A DNA stretch of 64,000 bases from Bacteroidales bacterium (GTDB lineage Bacteria > Bacteroidota > Bacteroidia > Bacteroidales > UBA932), in the NCBI GenBank assembly GCA_017454905.1, contig JAFTCB010000062.1, positions 124,001 through 188,000 of the forward strand. The letters run 5' to 3'. Position numbers and translations under genes: made by a program. This document shows, one piece after another, positions 16,663-25,560 of the stretch. The notes under the pieces were generated by a model, which ran no database searches, had not been told where the DNA came from, and was given only the letters and a program-made list of their open reading frames with translations. Each line of letters begins with the position of its first letter. The stretch's first letter is position 1.

Positions 16663-17955
16663 CTACCTCAGGTGCTGCAGGATCCACTCCATGTGGCCGC
16701 GTTCGACGTCATCCGTAGACCAGTGTTCGTTGATCGGCGTGATGACAGCGTCCTTGGGGCAGGTCAGGGTGTTCCAGACAGCATAGGAAGTCGTCGGCGT
16801 GCAGACGTCGTCATTGTAGCCCCAGGTCATCCGGACCGGGCAGGTGATGTGCCGGGCGAAATTGACCGCATCGAAATAGGACAGCGTCCGGACGTGCTCC
16901 GGCGTCAGGATTTCCCGGCTCATGTGGGGATATCCGCCCGTGCGACCGGGTTCGGCATAGCCGGCCATGTCGGCCAGCGCCGGGTGGTTGACCACGCACT
17001 GCGTGACGCGTTTGTCCAGGCCCGCGGCGACCAGCGACAGTCCCCCGCCCTGGCTGCCGCCCTGCACGGCGACATTCTTGCCGTCCCATTCGGGAAGCGA
17101 GGTCAACAGGTCGATGGCCCTGACCATGGCCACGTACACATGGCGCATATAATAGCGCTCGCGGGAGTCGATCCCGTTCTCGAGATAGCCGTTGGTGGAG
17201 GAATTGAAGGCCGCCGTGATCTCGGCAAAGGTCTCATCGCTGATGCGCGGGTCCAGGCCGTGGATTTCCATCTCCATGCGGATGAACCCGTGTTCCGCAT
17301 AGAAAGGCTTGGGATTCTTGATGGTCTTGATGCCGGCACCCGGCGGACAGAGCACAGCCGGGCAGGAGCCCTTCTGCGCCCCCGCCGGCAGGAAAAGATA
17401 GGCGTAGATGCATTGGCGAGCGTTGACCTTGAGCTTCACCAGGTCGCATTCCACCTTCTCCGTGCACAGCGCCGGATAGCGCTCGCGGGTATAGGAGAGC
17501 GGCGTCCCGGCGGCTTCGTCGAGCGTCTGCTGCCAGAAGGCACTGAAATCCGCAGGCTCTTTCGTGTACGGGGCGATCTTTTCCGGCGAGAAGCCGACTT
17601 TGACATGGTGCTTGTAGGTTTTGCCGTCCACTTGGACGCTGAGGCGCAAATCGCGGAAGCCGGGCGTGCGGCGCGTACCCATGTCGATGGTGCAGACGCC
17701 GCCCTTGAGGACGGCCGTGCCGTGTGCGTCATCCGCCAGACGGTCGTCCGCCAGCGTGTATTCGATCACACCGTCGCGCGGGATGCCGTATTTCAGGAAC
17801 TGGATCCGGACGGAGGCCTTCTCGCCGGTCTTATAGAGCCAGTCGGCATGGTCGGGTACCGTAACCCAAAGATAATCCGAACGGTAGGGGTAGTTCTCCG
17901 CCGAGGCGGAAAAGGCGCACAGCAGCGCCAGCAGGAGGATGGTCAATCGTTTCAT
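16663..17955 (-). CDS. Secreted acetyl esterase of the AXE1/CE7 type
   Basis: 430 residues from the ATG at 17955, which gives a clean signal peptide (ending FSASA); the longer open frame adds a tail before it. An N-terminal beta domain (about 25-130) precedes an alpha/beta-hydrolase domain. The nucleophile elbow is GGSQGGG, the acid is probably in GYNDDVCTPTT and the His in NEHW near the C-terminus. CE7 enzymes deacetylate xylan, cephalosporin C and short acetylated sugars; next to pectinases it may remove acetyl groups from pectic oligosaccharides. It lies downstream of GH95-CE8 but behind a terminator. Confidence 0.82.
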   Translation of the reverse strand: MKRLTILLLALLCAFSASAENYPYRSDYLWVTVPDHADWLYKTGEKASVRIQFLKYGIPRDGVIEYTLADDRLADDAHGTAVLKGGVCTIDMGTRRTPGFRDLRLSVQVDGKTYKHHVKVGFSPEKIAPYTKEPADFSAFWQQTLDEAAGTPLSYTRERYPALCTEKVECDLVKLKVNARQCIYAYLFLPAGAQKGSCPAVLCPPGAGIKTIKNPKPFYAEHGFIRMEMEIHGLDPRISDETFAEITAAFNSSTNGYLENGIDSRERYYMRHVYVAMVRAIDLLTSLPEWDGKNVAVQGGSQGGGLSLVAAGLDKRVTQCVVNHPALADMAGYAEPGRTGGYPHMSREILTPEHVRTLSYFDAVNFARHITCPVRMTWGYNDDVCTPTTSYAVWNTLTCPKDAVITPINEHWSTDDVERGHMEWILQHLR

Positions 17956-17971
17956 CGGGGGTAGAAGGGGT

Positions 17972-18009
17972 TGAAATAAAAACTGCTGTGGGGACAGCCC
18001 CACAGCAGT
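17972..18009 (-). terminator. Terminator between GH95-CE8 and the CE7-type gene
   Basis: On the minus strand a 12-bp perfect stem (ACTGCTGTGGGG at 17982-17993 with 17998-18009) is followed by a T-rich run at 17972-17981. It begins 9 nt after the GH95-CE8 stop and ends 17 nt before the esterase start, so it should lower or block read-through into the esterase. Confidence 0.75.
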
Positions 18010-18018
18010 CAGTTTGCC

Positions 18019-21000
18019 TTACCAGCGGTGCGGATCGCCGCCGAGGACGTTCTCCACGGTGTATTCCGCCGCTTCGGCGGGGGTGAGGGCGCGCAGGCCC
18101 GTCCACTTGGCGCGGCCGTTCATGTCAGCACGGCGGCCGCGGTTGCCGTATTCATAGAGGTGCAGGTCCGGGCTCGTCTCGACATAGGGCTTGCCCCAGT
18201 TGGTCGGCCAGCCGAGCGGATCCATCTCGTCACAGAAATCGGAACGCAGGATCGCGACCTTGGGATAGTTGTGCCAGGGACGGCCGATGGCAATGCTGCG
18301 GCCGTCATCCCCGTCGCGGGGCGAACCGGAAGCGTAGGTGAAGCGGCAGCCGTTGAATACGAAACCGTAAGGCTGCAGGCGCGGAGTGGAGGGCGCCGTG
18401 ACCCAGCCGCCGCCCCAGGAGCGGATCTCACAGTTCTCGAACCAGGCGATGGCGCCGCCGTAGATGTAGTCGGTGCGGCCGACGACCAGGCAGTTCTCGA
18501 AATAGGCCCGCTTGCCGTCCTTCCAGAGATACATCGTATCCTGGTAGCCGGTGATATCGCAATCTGCCACATACAATTTGTCTCCCAGCAGGGCGAGCGC
18601 CTGCGCCTGGGCCACGGGACCTGCCGTATTGGCCAGGGTCAGGTGCTCGATGCGGCAGTTGTCGCCCACCACCGTCAGGGTGGCGGAAGTCTTGAGCAGG
18701 ACGGGATCGGAACGCATCCACTTGCGGGCCGACTCCTGCGGGAGGCGCGCCCCGGCGTAGATGTCCGGACCGTCGTACATGTGGTAACTCACCACGGTGC
18801 CCTTGCGGCTCTCGCCGCGCAGGGTGATGTTCCGTTTGCTCTCCGGGATGAGGAGTTTCTCCTGGTCATAGACGCCGTCCTTGATCAGGATCACCCAGCG
18901 GCCCTCCGCGAAATCAGGAGCGGCGTTGACGGCCGCCTGGATGGACGTGTAGTCGCCGCTGCCGTCGGCCGCCACGACGGCGTCCGCACGGTCTGCAGCC
19001 GCTGCATCGCAACGCACCGTGACTATCTGGCCCGGCACCGTCTCGATGTCGTACTCAAACGCTTCGGGAGCCACATAGCCGCGCACCGGCGCCTTCTCGC
19101 TGACCAGCGGGCGGGCTATCTCCTGGGAGCCGAAGAGCGGATTGGGATTGGTACCGGAAGCCGCTTTCAGGCCTTCGCCCGACAGGGCATCATAGGAACG
19201 CAGGCGGAGGTTGCCGCCAATGGTGGAACGCAAACGGGCCTCAACGATGTGGCCGTCCTTCCAGACCAGTTTCTCCAGGACGAAGCCGCCGCGGGCACGC
19301 AGGCCTTCCACGGAGCCGTCCGCGAGCGCATCCGGCAGGGCCGGCAGCAGGTGCACGGCACCGTCATGGCTCTGGAGCAGCATCTCCGCGATGCCGGCCG
19401 TGCAGCCGAAGTTGCCGTCGATCTGGAACGGCGGATGGGCGTCGAAGAGGTTGGGATAGGTGCCGCCCGACTGGCCGTACTGGATGGCGGGATTGACCAG
19501 GGAGAGCTGGTCCTTGATCAGCTTGAAGGCATGGTTGCCGTCCAGCATGCGGGCCCAGAGGCAGACCTTCCAGCCCATCGACCAGCCCGTAGAGGCGTCG
19601 TTGCGCTGGATCAGGGTGTTGCGCACGGCTTCGGTGAGCACCGGCGTACGGTACGGGGAGATCTGGTAGCCCGGGTAGAAGCCCCAGAGGTGCGAGACGT
19701 GGCGGTGATGGTCATTGGGGTTGTCCCAGTCTTCCCACCACTCCTGCAGTTGACCGTGCTGTCCGACCTGCATCGGCGGCAGGCGGCGGCGCATCGCATC
19801 CAGCGTGTCTGCGAAAGCCGCATCCTCCCCGAGGATCGCCGCGGCGCGCGCCGTGTTGGTGAAGAGATCGGTCACCAGCTGGTTGTCCATCGTGATGGCT
19901 GGGAAAATATTGGATGTGCGGCCTGCCGGACGGTTCTCCGGAGAGTCCGAAGGCACGACGACCAGGTAGCCGGTATGGGGATCCTCGACGAGGAAGTCGA
20001 CGAAGAACTCGGCCGCCCCCTTCATCAGCGGATATGCCTCTGCGAGATATTTCTCATCGCCGTTGTAGAGATAGCGGTCCCAGAGGTGCTGGCACAGCCA
20101 GGCGCCGCCCATCGGCCAGAGGCCGCAATAGGCATAGTCCAGCGCACCGGTGATGCGCCAGAGGTCGGAATTGTGGTGCAGCACCCAGCCCCGGCAGCCG
20201 TACATGTTCCGGGCGGTGCGGGCACCGCTCTCGGAGAAGTCGCGGATGATGTCCAGCAGCGGTTCGTGCAGTTCCGGCAGGTTCGTCAGCTCCGCAGGCC
20301 AGTAGTTCATCTCCAGGTTGATGTTGGTGGTATAGTTGCCGCACCAGGGAGCCTTGATGCGCTGGTTCCAGATGCCCTGCAGGTTGGCAGGCTGGCTGCC
20401 GGGCTGCGAACAGCTGATCAGCAGATAGCGGCCGTACTGGAAGTAGGTCGCCACCAGCGGCGCGTCCTCCGTCCACTGGAAGGCCAGGATGCGGTAATTG
20501 ACCGGGCGATCCTGGTAGTGGGACGCTCCCAGATCCAGTTTCACGCGGTCGAACTGCTTCTTGTAGGCAGCCACGTGCGCGGCGAGCGCCTTGTCATAAG
20601 GCTTGGATGCGTTCTTCAGGTAGGCGGCGCTGCGTGCGAGCGGATCCCCGGACACATCCTTATAGTTCACGAAATTGGTAGCCATCGCGATATGCAGCAG
20701 CACCTCCGTGGCACCCTCCACGCGCAGGGATTCGCCGGCGGCGGTCACTTTGCCGCCCTTGGCGGTGACTTTCGTATCATCGACATAGCGGATCGCACCC
20801 GGAATGCCGCCCTTGTCGTCGCCCTTGCCCTCCAGGCGAAGAATGTTGCCGCCCGGCGTACTGACGCGGGTATCCTGCATCGGTGTCTCATAGAAGAGCT
20901 CGCAGGAGATCGCCTTGGGCTTGGAAGCCGTGATGCGGACGATGATGAGCTGGTCGGTGAACGAGGCGAAAGCCTCCTCCACATACTCCACGCCCCCGAC

Positions 21001-21468
21001 CTTGTAGCTGGTGCGCACGACGGCCCGGTCGATGTCGAGTTCGCGGCGGTAATCCGTCACTTCCCCTTCGCGGCCCGGAAACTTGATTTTCAAGGATCCG
21101 GCCGTCTGGTAGGACATCTCCTCGCCGACCGGCGAAAGGAAATTCTCGTCTCCCAGTTTCTGGGCTTCATCATACTGGCCGGAGAAGACCAGGTCCCGCA
21201 TTTTCTGGAGATTCTGCAGGCCCTTCGGATTCCAGTTCTCGTAAGGACCTCCCGTGGAGATGGTCTCCTCGTTGAGCTGGATCTCTTCGACTTCGGTGCC
21301 GCCGTAGATCATGGCACCGATACGGCCGTTGCCGACCGGCCAGGCCTCTTCCCAATAGGCAGCCGGCTTGTCGAACCAGATGACGTTTTTCGGACTTGGC
21401 GCTTGCGCATACAGGCAGGTCAACGCCGCAGCAAACGCACCAAACAGAGTCAGGATTTTCTTCATATC
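18019..21468 (-). CDS. GH95 glycosidase fused to CE8 pectin methylesterase
   Basis: 1149 residues from the ATG at 21468 (signal peptide ending CLYAQ). Residues about 27-815 are a GH95 domain (alpha-L-fucosidase / alpha-L-galactosidase): [14 protein letters not shown], the probable acid Glu575 in [22 protein letters not shown] and Asp683 in PFQIDGNFG. Residues about 828-1149 are a right-handed beta-helix pectinesterase with [18 protein letters not shown] (normally DFIFG) and the Arg of IGRPW. GH95 removes terminal L-Fuc or L-Gal, CE8 removes methyl esters from galacturonate; both bonds occur together in rhamnogalacturonan II. It has its own promoter and a terminator. The GH95 substrate is not determined. 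Confidence 0.9.
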   Translation of the reverse strand, partial: DMKKILTLFGAFAAALTCLYAQAPSPKNVIWFDKPAAYWEEAWPVGNGRIGAMIYGGTEVEEIQLNEETISTGGPYENWNPKGLQNLQKMRDLVFSGQYDEAQKLGDENFLSPVGEEMSYQTAGSLKIKFPGREGEVTDYRRELDIDRAVVRTSYKVGGVEYVEEAFASFTDQLIIVRITASKPKAISCELFYETPMQDTRVSTPGGNILRLEGKGDDKGGIPGAIRYVDDTKVTAKGGKVTAAGESLRVEGATEVLLHIAMATNFVNYKDVSGDPLARSAAYLKNASKPYDKALAAHVAAYKKQFDRVKLDLGASHYQDRPVNYRILAFQWTEDAPLVATYFQYGRYLLISCSQPGSQPANLQGIWNQRIKAPWCGNYTTNINLEMNYWPAELTNLPELHEPLLDIIRDFSESGARTARNMYGCRGWVLHHNSDLWRITGALDYAYCGLWPMGGAWLCQHLWDRYLYNGDEKYLAEAYPLMKGAAEFFVDFLVEDPHTGYLVVVPSDSPENRPAGRTSNIFPAITMDNQLVTDLFTNTARAAAILGEDAAFADTLDAMRRRLPPMQVGQHGQLQEWWEDWDNPNDHHRHVSHLWGFYPGYQISPYRTPVLTEAVRNTLIQRNDASTGWSMGWKVCLWARMLDGNHAFKLIKDQLSLVNPAIQYGQSGGTYPNLFDAHPPFQIDGNFGCTAGIAEMLLQSHDGAVHLLPALPDALADGSVEGLRARGGFVLEKLVWKDGHIVEARLRSTIGGNLRLRSYDALSGEGLKAASGTNPNPLFGSQEIARPLVSEKAPVRGYVAPEAFEYDIETVPGQIVTVRCDAAAADRADAVVAADGSGDYTSIQAAVNAAPDFAEGRWVILIKDGVYDQEKLLIPESKRNITLRGESRKGTVVSYHMYDGPDIYAGARLPQESARKWMRSDPVLLKTSATLTVVGDNCRIEHLTLANTAGPVAQAQALALLGDKLYVADCDITGYQDTMYLWKDGKRAYFENCLVVGRTDYIYGGAIAWFENCEIRSWGGGWVTAPSTPRLQPYGFVFNGCRFTYASGSPRDGDDGRSIAIGRPWHNYPKVAILRSDFCDEMDPLGWPTNWGKPYVETSPDLHLYEYGNRGRRADMNGRAKWTGLRALTPAEAAEYTVENVLGGDPHRW

Positions 21469-21487
21469 GCAATAGATTATTGGCGAT

Positions 21488-21520
21488 ATAAAGATACTCA
21501 CAATCTTGCTTATCGGCAAA
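21488..21520 (-). promoter_or_regulatory. Promoter for GH95-CE8
   Basis: On the minus strand TTTG (21520-21517) and TATCTTTAT (21496-21488) are 20 nt apart, close to the -33/-7 arrangement of Bacteroidetes promoters. The -7 element ends 19 nt before the ATG at 21468. The last positions deviate from the G of TAnnTTTG. Confidence 0.5.
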
Positions 21521-21562
21521 CCCCACCCGAAAAAGCGTCCAACACGGTCCAAAAAACAATAA

Positions 21563-22675
21563 TCATTTTTCTGGATAGACGATCACCCGTATCCGGTTAT
21601 CATCTGAATCCTCCGGAGAGAATGCCTGCATGATTCTGTCTCCGGCCGAAAAACTGTAGTATATGATATCTTTCTCTCCGACTTTGAACACATCCGCAAG
21701 CCTTCGGTCGCCAGATGCCTTTCCGGAAAAAGCCTCGCCAGTCTCTTTATTGTAGAACAGAAGTATTCGCTCGTCTTTACGGAAATAGATCAAGGCCCCC
21801 AACCAATGATCTGTCTCAAAATACTGTGAGACACTGTAATATACAGACTCTTCGAAAGGCTTTTCCATCGCCCGGACTGAGGCGGGCCATTCGACATCAT
21901 ACTTGAACTGATAAGGAACCGTCAACACCCCTTCAGATGAATAATGATAGATTTCATTTTTATCCTGTTCACCCCGAAGAGTCAAGGTTCCGTCGCTCAA
22001 ACGATGGAAATTCGTATAAGGAATATATGATTTGACATGCCTGAAATCATCGTCCAAAGGTGCAAGTACCCGGGCAATGGTTCCGTCCCTGTCTACATCG
22101 ATCAGGCCGGTCGGATTGGTCGGCACTGCAGGATTGCCAAATGAAATATAGACCAAATATGACCCGTCTTCCTTTACTGCGAAATCATTGAAAATACCGA
22201 CACCATCTTCCAGCACTATCTGGCGAAGGTATTCGCCGGATTCGGAATATACTACAATCCTGCGGGTCGCAATATCGTAAACGCTGATCTGTCCGTTGGA
22301 CGGATTCACATCAAAACACTCCATCTTGACCCATTCATTTTCCGCACGTCCCTTGCGGGAAAGATTTAGTAAAACCTGTCCGGCATCATCGAATACCAGA
22401 ATCGATTGTCTCCTGAAATCTGTCAGATAATAGCGGCCACAAACATATTTTATCGAATAGACGTATGAAATCGGAAAACCCGGATCCACATAAAAGACCC
22501 GGGGAGGGTCCACGATATCATATAGCGATATCCCTGCCTCCCTGTCCGGCCCCTTCAGTTCCACTGGTATCTCCTGCATGTTTATTTCCTTGTCAACATG
22601 TCTTCCGGATTGGCATGCTATAGAAAAAAATGACAAAAGAAACAACCAGACGATATCTTTCAGTCTTTCTTGCAT
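21563..22675 (-). CDS. 6-bladed beta-propeller lipoprotein (copy 1)
   Basis: 370 residues. A signal peptide with lipobox FSIAC (Cys21) leads into repeated four-stranded units with the spacing of the 6-bladed beta-propeller family common in Bacteroidetes (often listed as DUF5128). Characteristic blocks: [71 protein letters not shown] and [14 protein letters not shown]. It is clearly a paralogue of the propeller at 22956-24095. The ATG lies inside the last codons of the upstream cysteine-rich peptide gene (16-nt overlap), so translation is coupled. The likely place is the cell envelope; ligand and activity are unknown, and binding or processing of the peptide is an inference. Confidence 0.82.
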   Translation of the reverse strand: MQERLKDIVWLFLLSFFSIACQSGRHVDKEINMQEIPVELKGPDREAGISLYDIVDPPRVFYVDPGFPISYVYSIKYVCGRYYLTDFRRQSILVFDDAGQVLLNLSRKGRAENEWVKMECFDVNPSNGQISVYDIATRRIVVYSESGEYLRQIVLEDGVGIFNDFAVKEDGSYLVYISFGNPAVPTNPTGLIDVDRDGTIARVLAPLDDDFRHVKSYIPYTNFHRLSDGTLTLRGEQDKNEIYHYSSEGVLTVPYQFKYDVEWPASVRAMEKPFEESVYYSVSQYFETDHWLGALIYFRKDERILLFYNKETGEAFSGKASGDRRLADVFKVGEKDIIYYSFSAGDRIMQAFSPEDSDDNRIRVIVYPEK

Positions 22676-22908
22676 AAGTCATCCTCTTCTGAAATAGCAC
22701 ACATTGTATACTGTTGCTCCCGGCAACACAAAATCGTTTTATAGACTGGTTCCCGGTCTTCTCCGAGAAAGATCACTTCTATTTCTACGGGGCGCATGCC
22801 TTTCCCGCTTTCCCAGGTCTGGGCCTTGGCGTAGGAAGTCGTAAACAACAAGGCAGACAACGCGATGGAAAGAAAGAAAACAAAAAGAGCAGCGATTTTC
22901 TTAATCAC
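22660..22908 (-). CDS. Small exported cysteine-rich peptide (copy 1)
   Basis: 82 residues. An N-terminal membrane/signal segment of about 28 residues ends SYAKAQ. The mature part of about 52 residues begins TWESGKGM and holds all four cysteines (61, 62, 70, 79) in the pattern CC-x7-C-x8-C, written CCREQQYTMC then EEDDLC. The paralogue at 24080 has exactly the same spacing and the same W-x4-GM, CCR-x-Q, TMC and DLC residues. It recalls the NVEALA peptides found next to beta-propeller lipoproteins in Bacteroides but has no NVEALA motif. Two disulfides, or a metal site, could form. Function unknown; signal, cargo or toxin are all open. Confidence 0.75.
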   Translation of the reverse strand: MIKKIAALFVFFLSIALSALLFTTSYAKAQTWESGKGMRPVEIEVIFLGEDREPVYKTILCCREQQYTMCAISEEDDLCKKD

Positions 22909-22955
22909 GTTATAATTGTTGAATTATGAGTTTTATCATTCATGTCGGCTAACGA

Positions 22956-24095
22956 TCATTCCGGGAGTCCCTTCTCCATATATACCTTTACATAAATCTT
23001 GTTATCTGCGGCATCCTCTTTATAAGCGGAAGGATTATCCGGGAACATCAGACGATCCCCCGCAGAGAACTGATAATAAGGCAGATCTCCCTTTTCGTAC
23101 GGAAGAACATCCTGGAAGGTGATTTTCCCTTTTTCAGTTTTCCCGGTATAGCACTCCCCCGTCTCTTTGTTATAATAAACCAGCACAGAATGCTTTTCCT
23201 GATACCTTACAAACATTCCCAACCAATGATCAGTTTCGAAATACTGCACAATATCATAGTAATCAGGTTCCTCAAATGGTTCGGTCATTTTCCGCATCGC
23301 CTCAGACCAGGTCACATCATAGGCAATCTGGTAAGGAATGGAGAGCACGCCGGCGCGGTCGATATGGTAAATCTCGTTTTTGTCCTGCTGTCCGTGCACG
23401 GTCAGCGTACCGTCGCTGAGCCGATGGAAATTCACGTAGGGCATATAATTCAAAATAAGTTGAAAATCATCGTCCAACGAGGCCATGACCCTGGACAAAT
23501 TGCCGTTCCGGTCCAATTCAATCAATCCGCGCGGATTGCTGCTGCCCGGAGTTCCGTGGGAAACATAAATCAAATATGAACCGTCCTCCCGAACCGCGAA
23601 ATCCTGGAAAACCCTCACGCCTTTGGCAAGGTCAAACGACCTTGCATACTGGCCGTCTTCGGAATAGACGACCATCCTTCGACGATCAATATCATAGATG
23701 CTGATCTCACCATTTGCCGGATTGACATCAAAACACTCCATGGACACATACTCGTACTCCGCCCGCCCCCTGCGGGACAGATTCAGAAGGATCCGGCCAT
23801 CATCATCAAAAACAAGAATGTTCCGGCGCCGAGAATCCGTCATATAATACCTGCCCCGGACATATTTGAGCTGATAAATCTGTGTCATCGGTTGCGGCGG
23901 ATCCACAACAATCGTCTGCGGATGCTCGACGATGTCATACAAAGAGATTCCGGTCACCCTGCCGGGGCCTTTTAGCTGGACAGGAATTCCAATAGTCTCG
24001 GAATCCGCGCTATCTACCCTTCTATCGCAAGAACCTGCCACAAGCACAAAGGCCACTAGAAGCAAAAAAAACTCTATTCTCATTGGCCCGGACAT
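22956..24095 (-). CDS. 6-bladed beta-propeller lipoprotein (copy 2)
   Basis: 379 residues from the ATG at 24095, the position equivalent to the start of copy 1; an ATG at 24083 (overlapping the peptide stop as ATGA) gives a shorter signal peptide and is about equally likely. The lipobox is VAGSC. The propeller blades match copy 1 nearly block for block ([83 protein letters not shown]), so the two arose by duplication. The start lies within the peptide-2 gene. A 47-nt gap separates it from the next peptide gene. Activity unknown. Confidence 0.82.
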   Translation of the reverse strand: MSGPMRIEFFLLLVAFVLVAGSCDRRVDSADSETIGIPVQLKGPGRVTGISLYDIVEHPQTIVVDPPQPMTQIYQLKYVRGRYYMTDSRRRNILVFDDDGRILLNLSRRGRAEYEYVSMECFDVNPANGEISIYDIDRRRMVVYSEDGQYARSFDLAKGVRVFQDFAVREDGSYLIYVSHGTPGSSNPRGLIELDRNGNLSRVMASLDDDFQLILNYMPYVNFHRLSDGTLTVHGQQDKNEIYHIDRAGVLSIPYQIAYDVTWSEAMRKMTEPFEEPDYYDIVQYFETDHWLGMFVRYQEKHSVLVYYNKETGECYTGKTEKGKITFQDVLPYEKGDLPYYQFSAGDRLMFPDNPSAYKEDAADNKIYVKVYMEKGLPE

Positions 24096-24334
24096 AAATC
24101 ATTCTGCATAGCAAGATTGCACATAGTATCATCTTGCGGCCTGCAACAACGGATAAATCCGGTCATCTCTTCTCCTTCGTCCATCACCTCAGGATCACCA
24201 ATTACATAAGTTATCTTTACTTCCTGCATTCCGGTATTCTCTTTCCAATCCGCACGAGCCGTCGTTTTGGAAAAACAAAGAAGTAACATAACGGCAAGAA
24301 CAGCTGATAAAGCAATGATAATTGTTTTTTTCAT
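24080..24334 (-). CDS. Small exported cysteine-rich peptide (copy 2)
   Basis: 84 residues. A hydrophobic signal segment (about residues 1-28, ending TTARA) precedes a mature part starting DWKENTGM. Four cysteines at 63, 64, 72 and 81 give CC-x7-C-x8-C, identical in spacing to copy 1, within CCRPQDDTMC and NDLC. A fifth cysteine at position 20 lies in the signal segment. Between the conserved W-x4-GM and the cysteine block, length and sequence vary, as in families of processed peptides. It overlaps the following propeller gene and lies 20 nt after the CxxC lipoprotein gene. No function can be assigned. Confidence 0.75.
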   Translation of the reverse strand: MKKTIIIALSAVLAVMLLLCFSKTTARADWKENTGMQEVKITYVIGDPEVMDEGEEMTGFIRCCRPQDDTMCNLAMQNDLCPGQ

Positions 24335-24354
24335 AATAAATGAGGTTAATACTA

Positions 24355-24909
24355 TCAGTTTGCAAAACTTCCAGAAATTTTACGTCGGATGTAAGAATAA
24401 GCATGTAGGTCATTGCGCAAGTCACCGACGAACAGGACCGTTCCTTTTTGATCAGTCAATATATCCCCGGAACCAGTCCTGGTCGAAAGGCCGTTTTCCG
24501 AAGCAAAGACTCCCTCCCGATCAAGGAATACCGGCCGGCTGAAATATCCTTCGTCAAGCGTCTCAGCCAATATCCCGGTCGTGTACTCTTTCCGAGGCTC
24601 CAAGAGAAAATAATACTTAATTTTATCCTCCCCCAAATGAGAGATCAACTCATCCCACAAGTAGTACTGTTTTAACAAACAGGTGCTGCATGATGCCGGG
24701 CCGTCAAAATGAATCAATCGGAAAGGCTTTGCCTCATCTTCCGAGAATGGGAATCCCTTGTCGAGAATCTCTCCCTGACGGATAGCATCAAAAGAACCGA
24801 ACAAACTGAAATCAATTTGTTTAGATTCAATCTGAACATCCTGTCTGCAACAACATAGCAGACAACAGATGAAAAACAATGCGGTCACTCTTGTTATCAT
24901 CCCCGCCAT
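24355..24909 (-). CDS. Thioredoxin-like lipoprotein with CSTC motif
   Basis: 184 residues from the ATG at 24909; GTG at 24915 and ATG at 24900 are alternatives. The N-terminus is hydrophobic and cysteine-rich (FFICCLLCCC), with a lipobox-like site. The body has the order expected of a thioredoxin-like fold: a strand IHFDGPAS, an active-site-like CSTC (CxxC) at the start of a helix, a strand (KYYFLLEP), RPVFLDREGVF, and a strand pair LTDQKGTVLFVGDL, where TlpA/AhpC proteins carry their second half. It probably acts as a thiol-disulfide protein in the envelope. Its position directly before the cysteine-rich peptide genes suggests those peptides as substrates, an inference. Confidence 0.65.
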   Translation of the reverse strand: MAGMITRVTALFFICCLLCCCRQDVQIESKQIDFSLFGSFDAIRQGEILDKGFPFSEDEAKPFRLIHFDGPASCSTCLLKQYYLWDELISHLGEDKIKYYFLLEPRKEYTTGILAETLDEGYFSRPVFLDREGVFASENGLSTRTGSGDILTDQKGTVLFVGDLRNDLHAYSYIRRKISGSFAN

Positions 24910-24915
24910 CCTCAC

Positions 24916-25317
24916 TCATTCTATCTCAAAACTGCCGAAATATACCCGTCCGTCAGATAAAGTGAATATTATCTCGTAGGTACCTACATCCCCTGAGATC
25001 AAAAATGGATGGACTCCCTGGGTGGCATTCACCGTAGCCTGCGAGTATGCGCCAGTGGTCAAGTTCTCTATCTCAACCGAGATCGAGCCTAAATCAAAAG
25101 CAATACTCACAAGAACACAAGAAAGAGACGGGTAATAAGCCGCCTCAATGGGAATCGTCCCGGGCGCACGAATAATAGGACTACCACCATAGTTCTCATC
25201 GTTAATAATAATCGGGATGGTGTCTTCGCCATCTGCATAACAATAAATTCCAGTGAGGCTGGTAAGCAACCCCGCAAGACACATCATAGTAATGATGAAT
25301 AGGCTTTTCTTTTTCAT
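24916..25317 (-). CDS. Secreted DUF3244-like protein
   Basis: 133 residues. A signal peptide of about 28 residues (ending CYADG) is followed by a single small beta-sandwich: IPIEAAYYPSLSCVLVSIAF, then VEIENLTTGAYSQATVNATQ, and GTYEIIFTLSDGRVYFGSFE at the end. This strand order and the closing G-x-Y-x-I...G-x-F pattern resemble the DUF3244 domain found in Bacteroidales exported proteins. It is the first gene of the peptide/propeller operon and starts 23 nt after a perfect -7 element. No enzymatic residues are seen. Confidence 0.6.
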   Translation of the reverse strand: MKKKSLFIITMMCLAGLLTSLTGIYCYADGEDTIPIIINDENYGGSPIIRAPGTIPIEAAYYPSLSCVLVSIAFDLGSISVEIENLTTGAYSQATVNATQGVHPFLISGDVGTYEIIFTLSDGRVYFGSFEIE

Positions 25318-25339
25318 TTTGTGCTCAGCATTAACAAAT

Positions 25340-25348
25340 GCAAAGATA
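25340..25348 (-). promoter_or_regulatory. -7 element of the peptide/propeller operon
   Basis: The minus strand reads TATCTTTGC, a perfect TAnnTTTGC, 22 nt upstream of the DUF3244-like start at 25317. The rest of the AT-rich gap 25318-25560, between the TPR regulator stop and this operon, shows no gene or clear terminator. Confidence 0.6.
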
Positions 25349-25560
25349 GAGTAAGCACAGAATAGAATACAAATATAGCTTTAAAAAAAACATTACAAGG
25401 TGCCCGCATAATTATTTGAATAACAAACCGTTGCGAGCATGTAATAAAAGGATATATTACATATTCATCGAAAGGATAGCCACTCTTATAATAACTTGCT
25501 TATTTACAATATATTACACAGCCTTATTCTATTCTTCAGCCTTTCGGCTCTTCGTAATGA

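Noticed and set aside
18028-21633. Very long plus-strand open frame antisense to GH95-CE8 (and similar ones at 27270-30260, 30360-34760, 35470-38529, 39169-42129, 56001-59438)
   Set aside because: High-GC coding strands leave long stop-free antisense frames. These show mirrored composition (His/Arg/Ala/Gly/Val-rich), no motifs and no start context, while the opposite strand encodes clear protein families.
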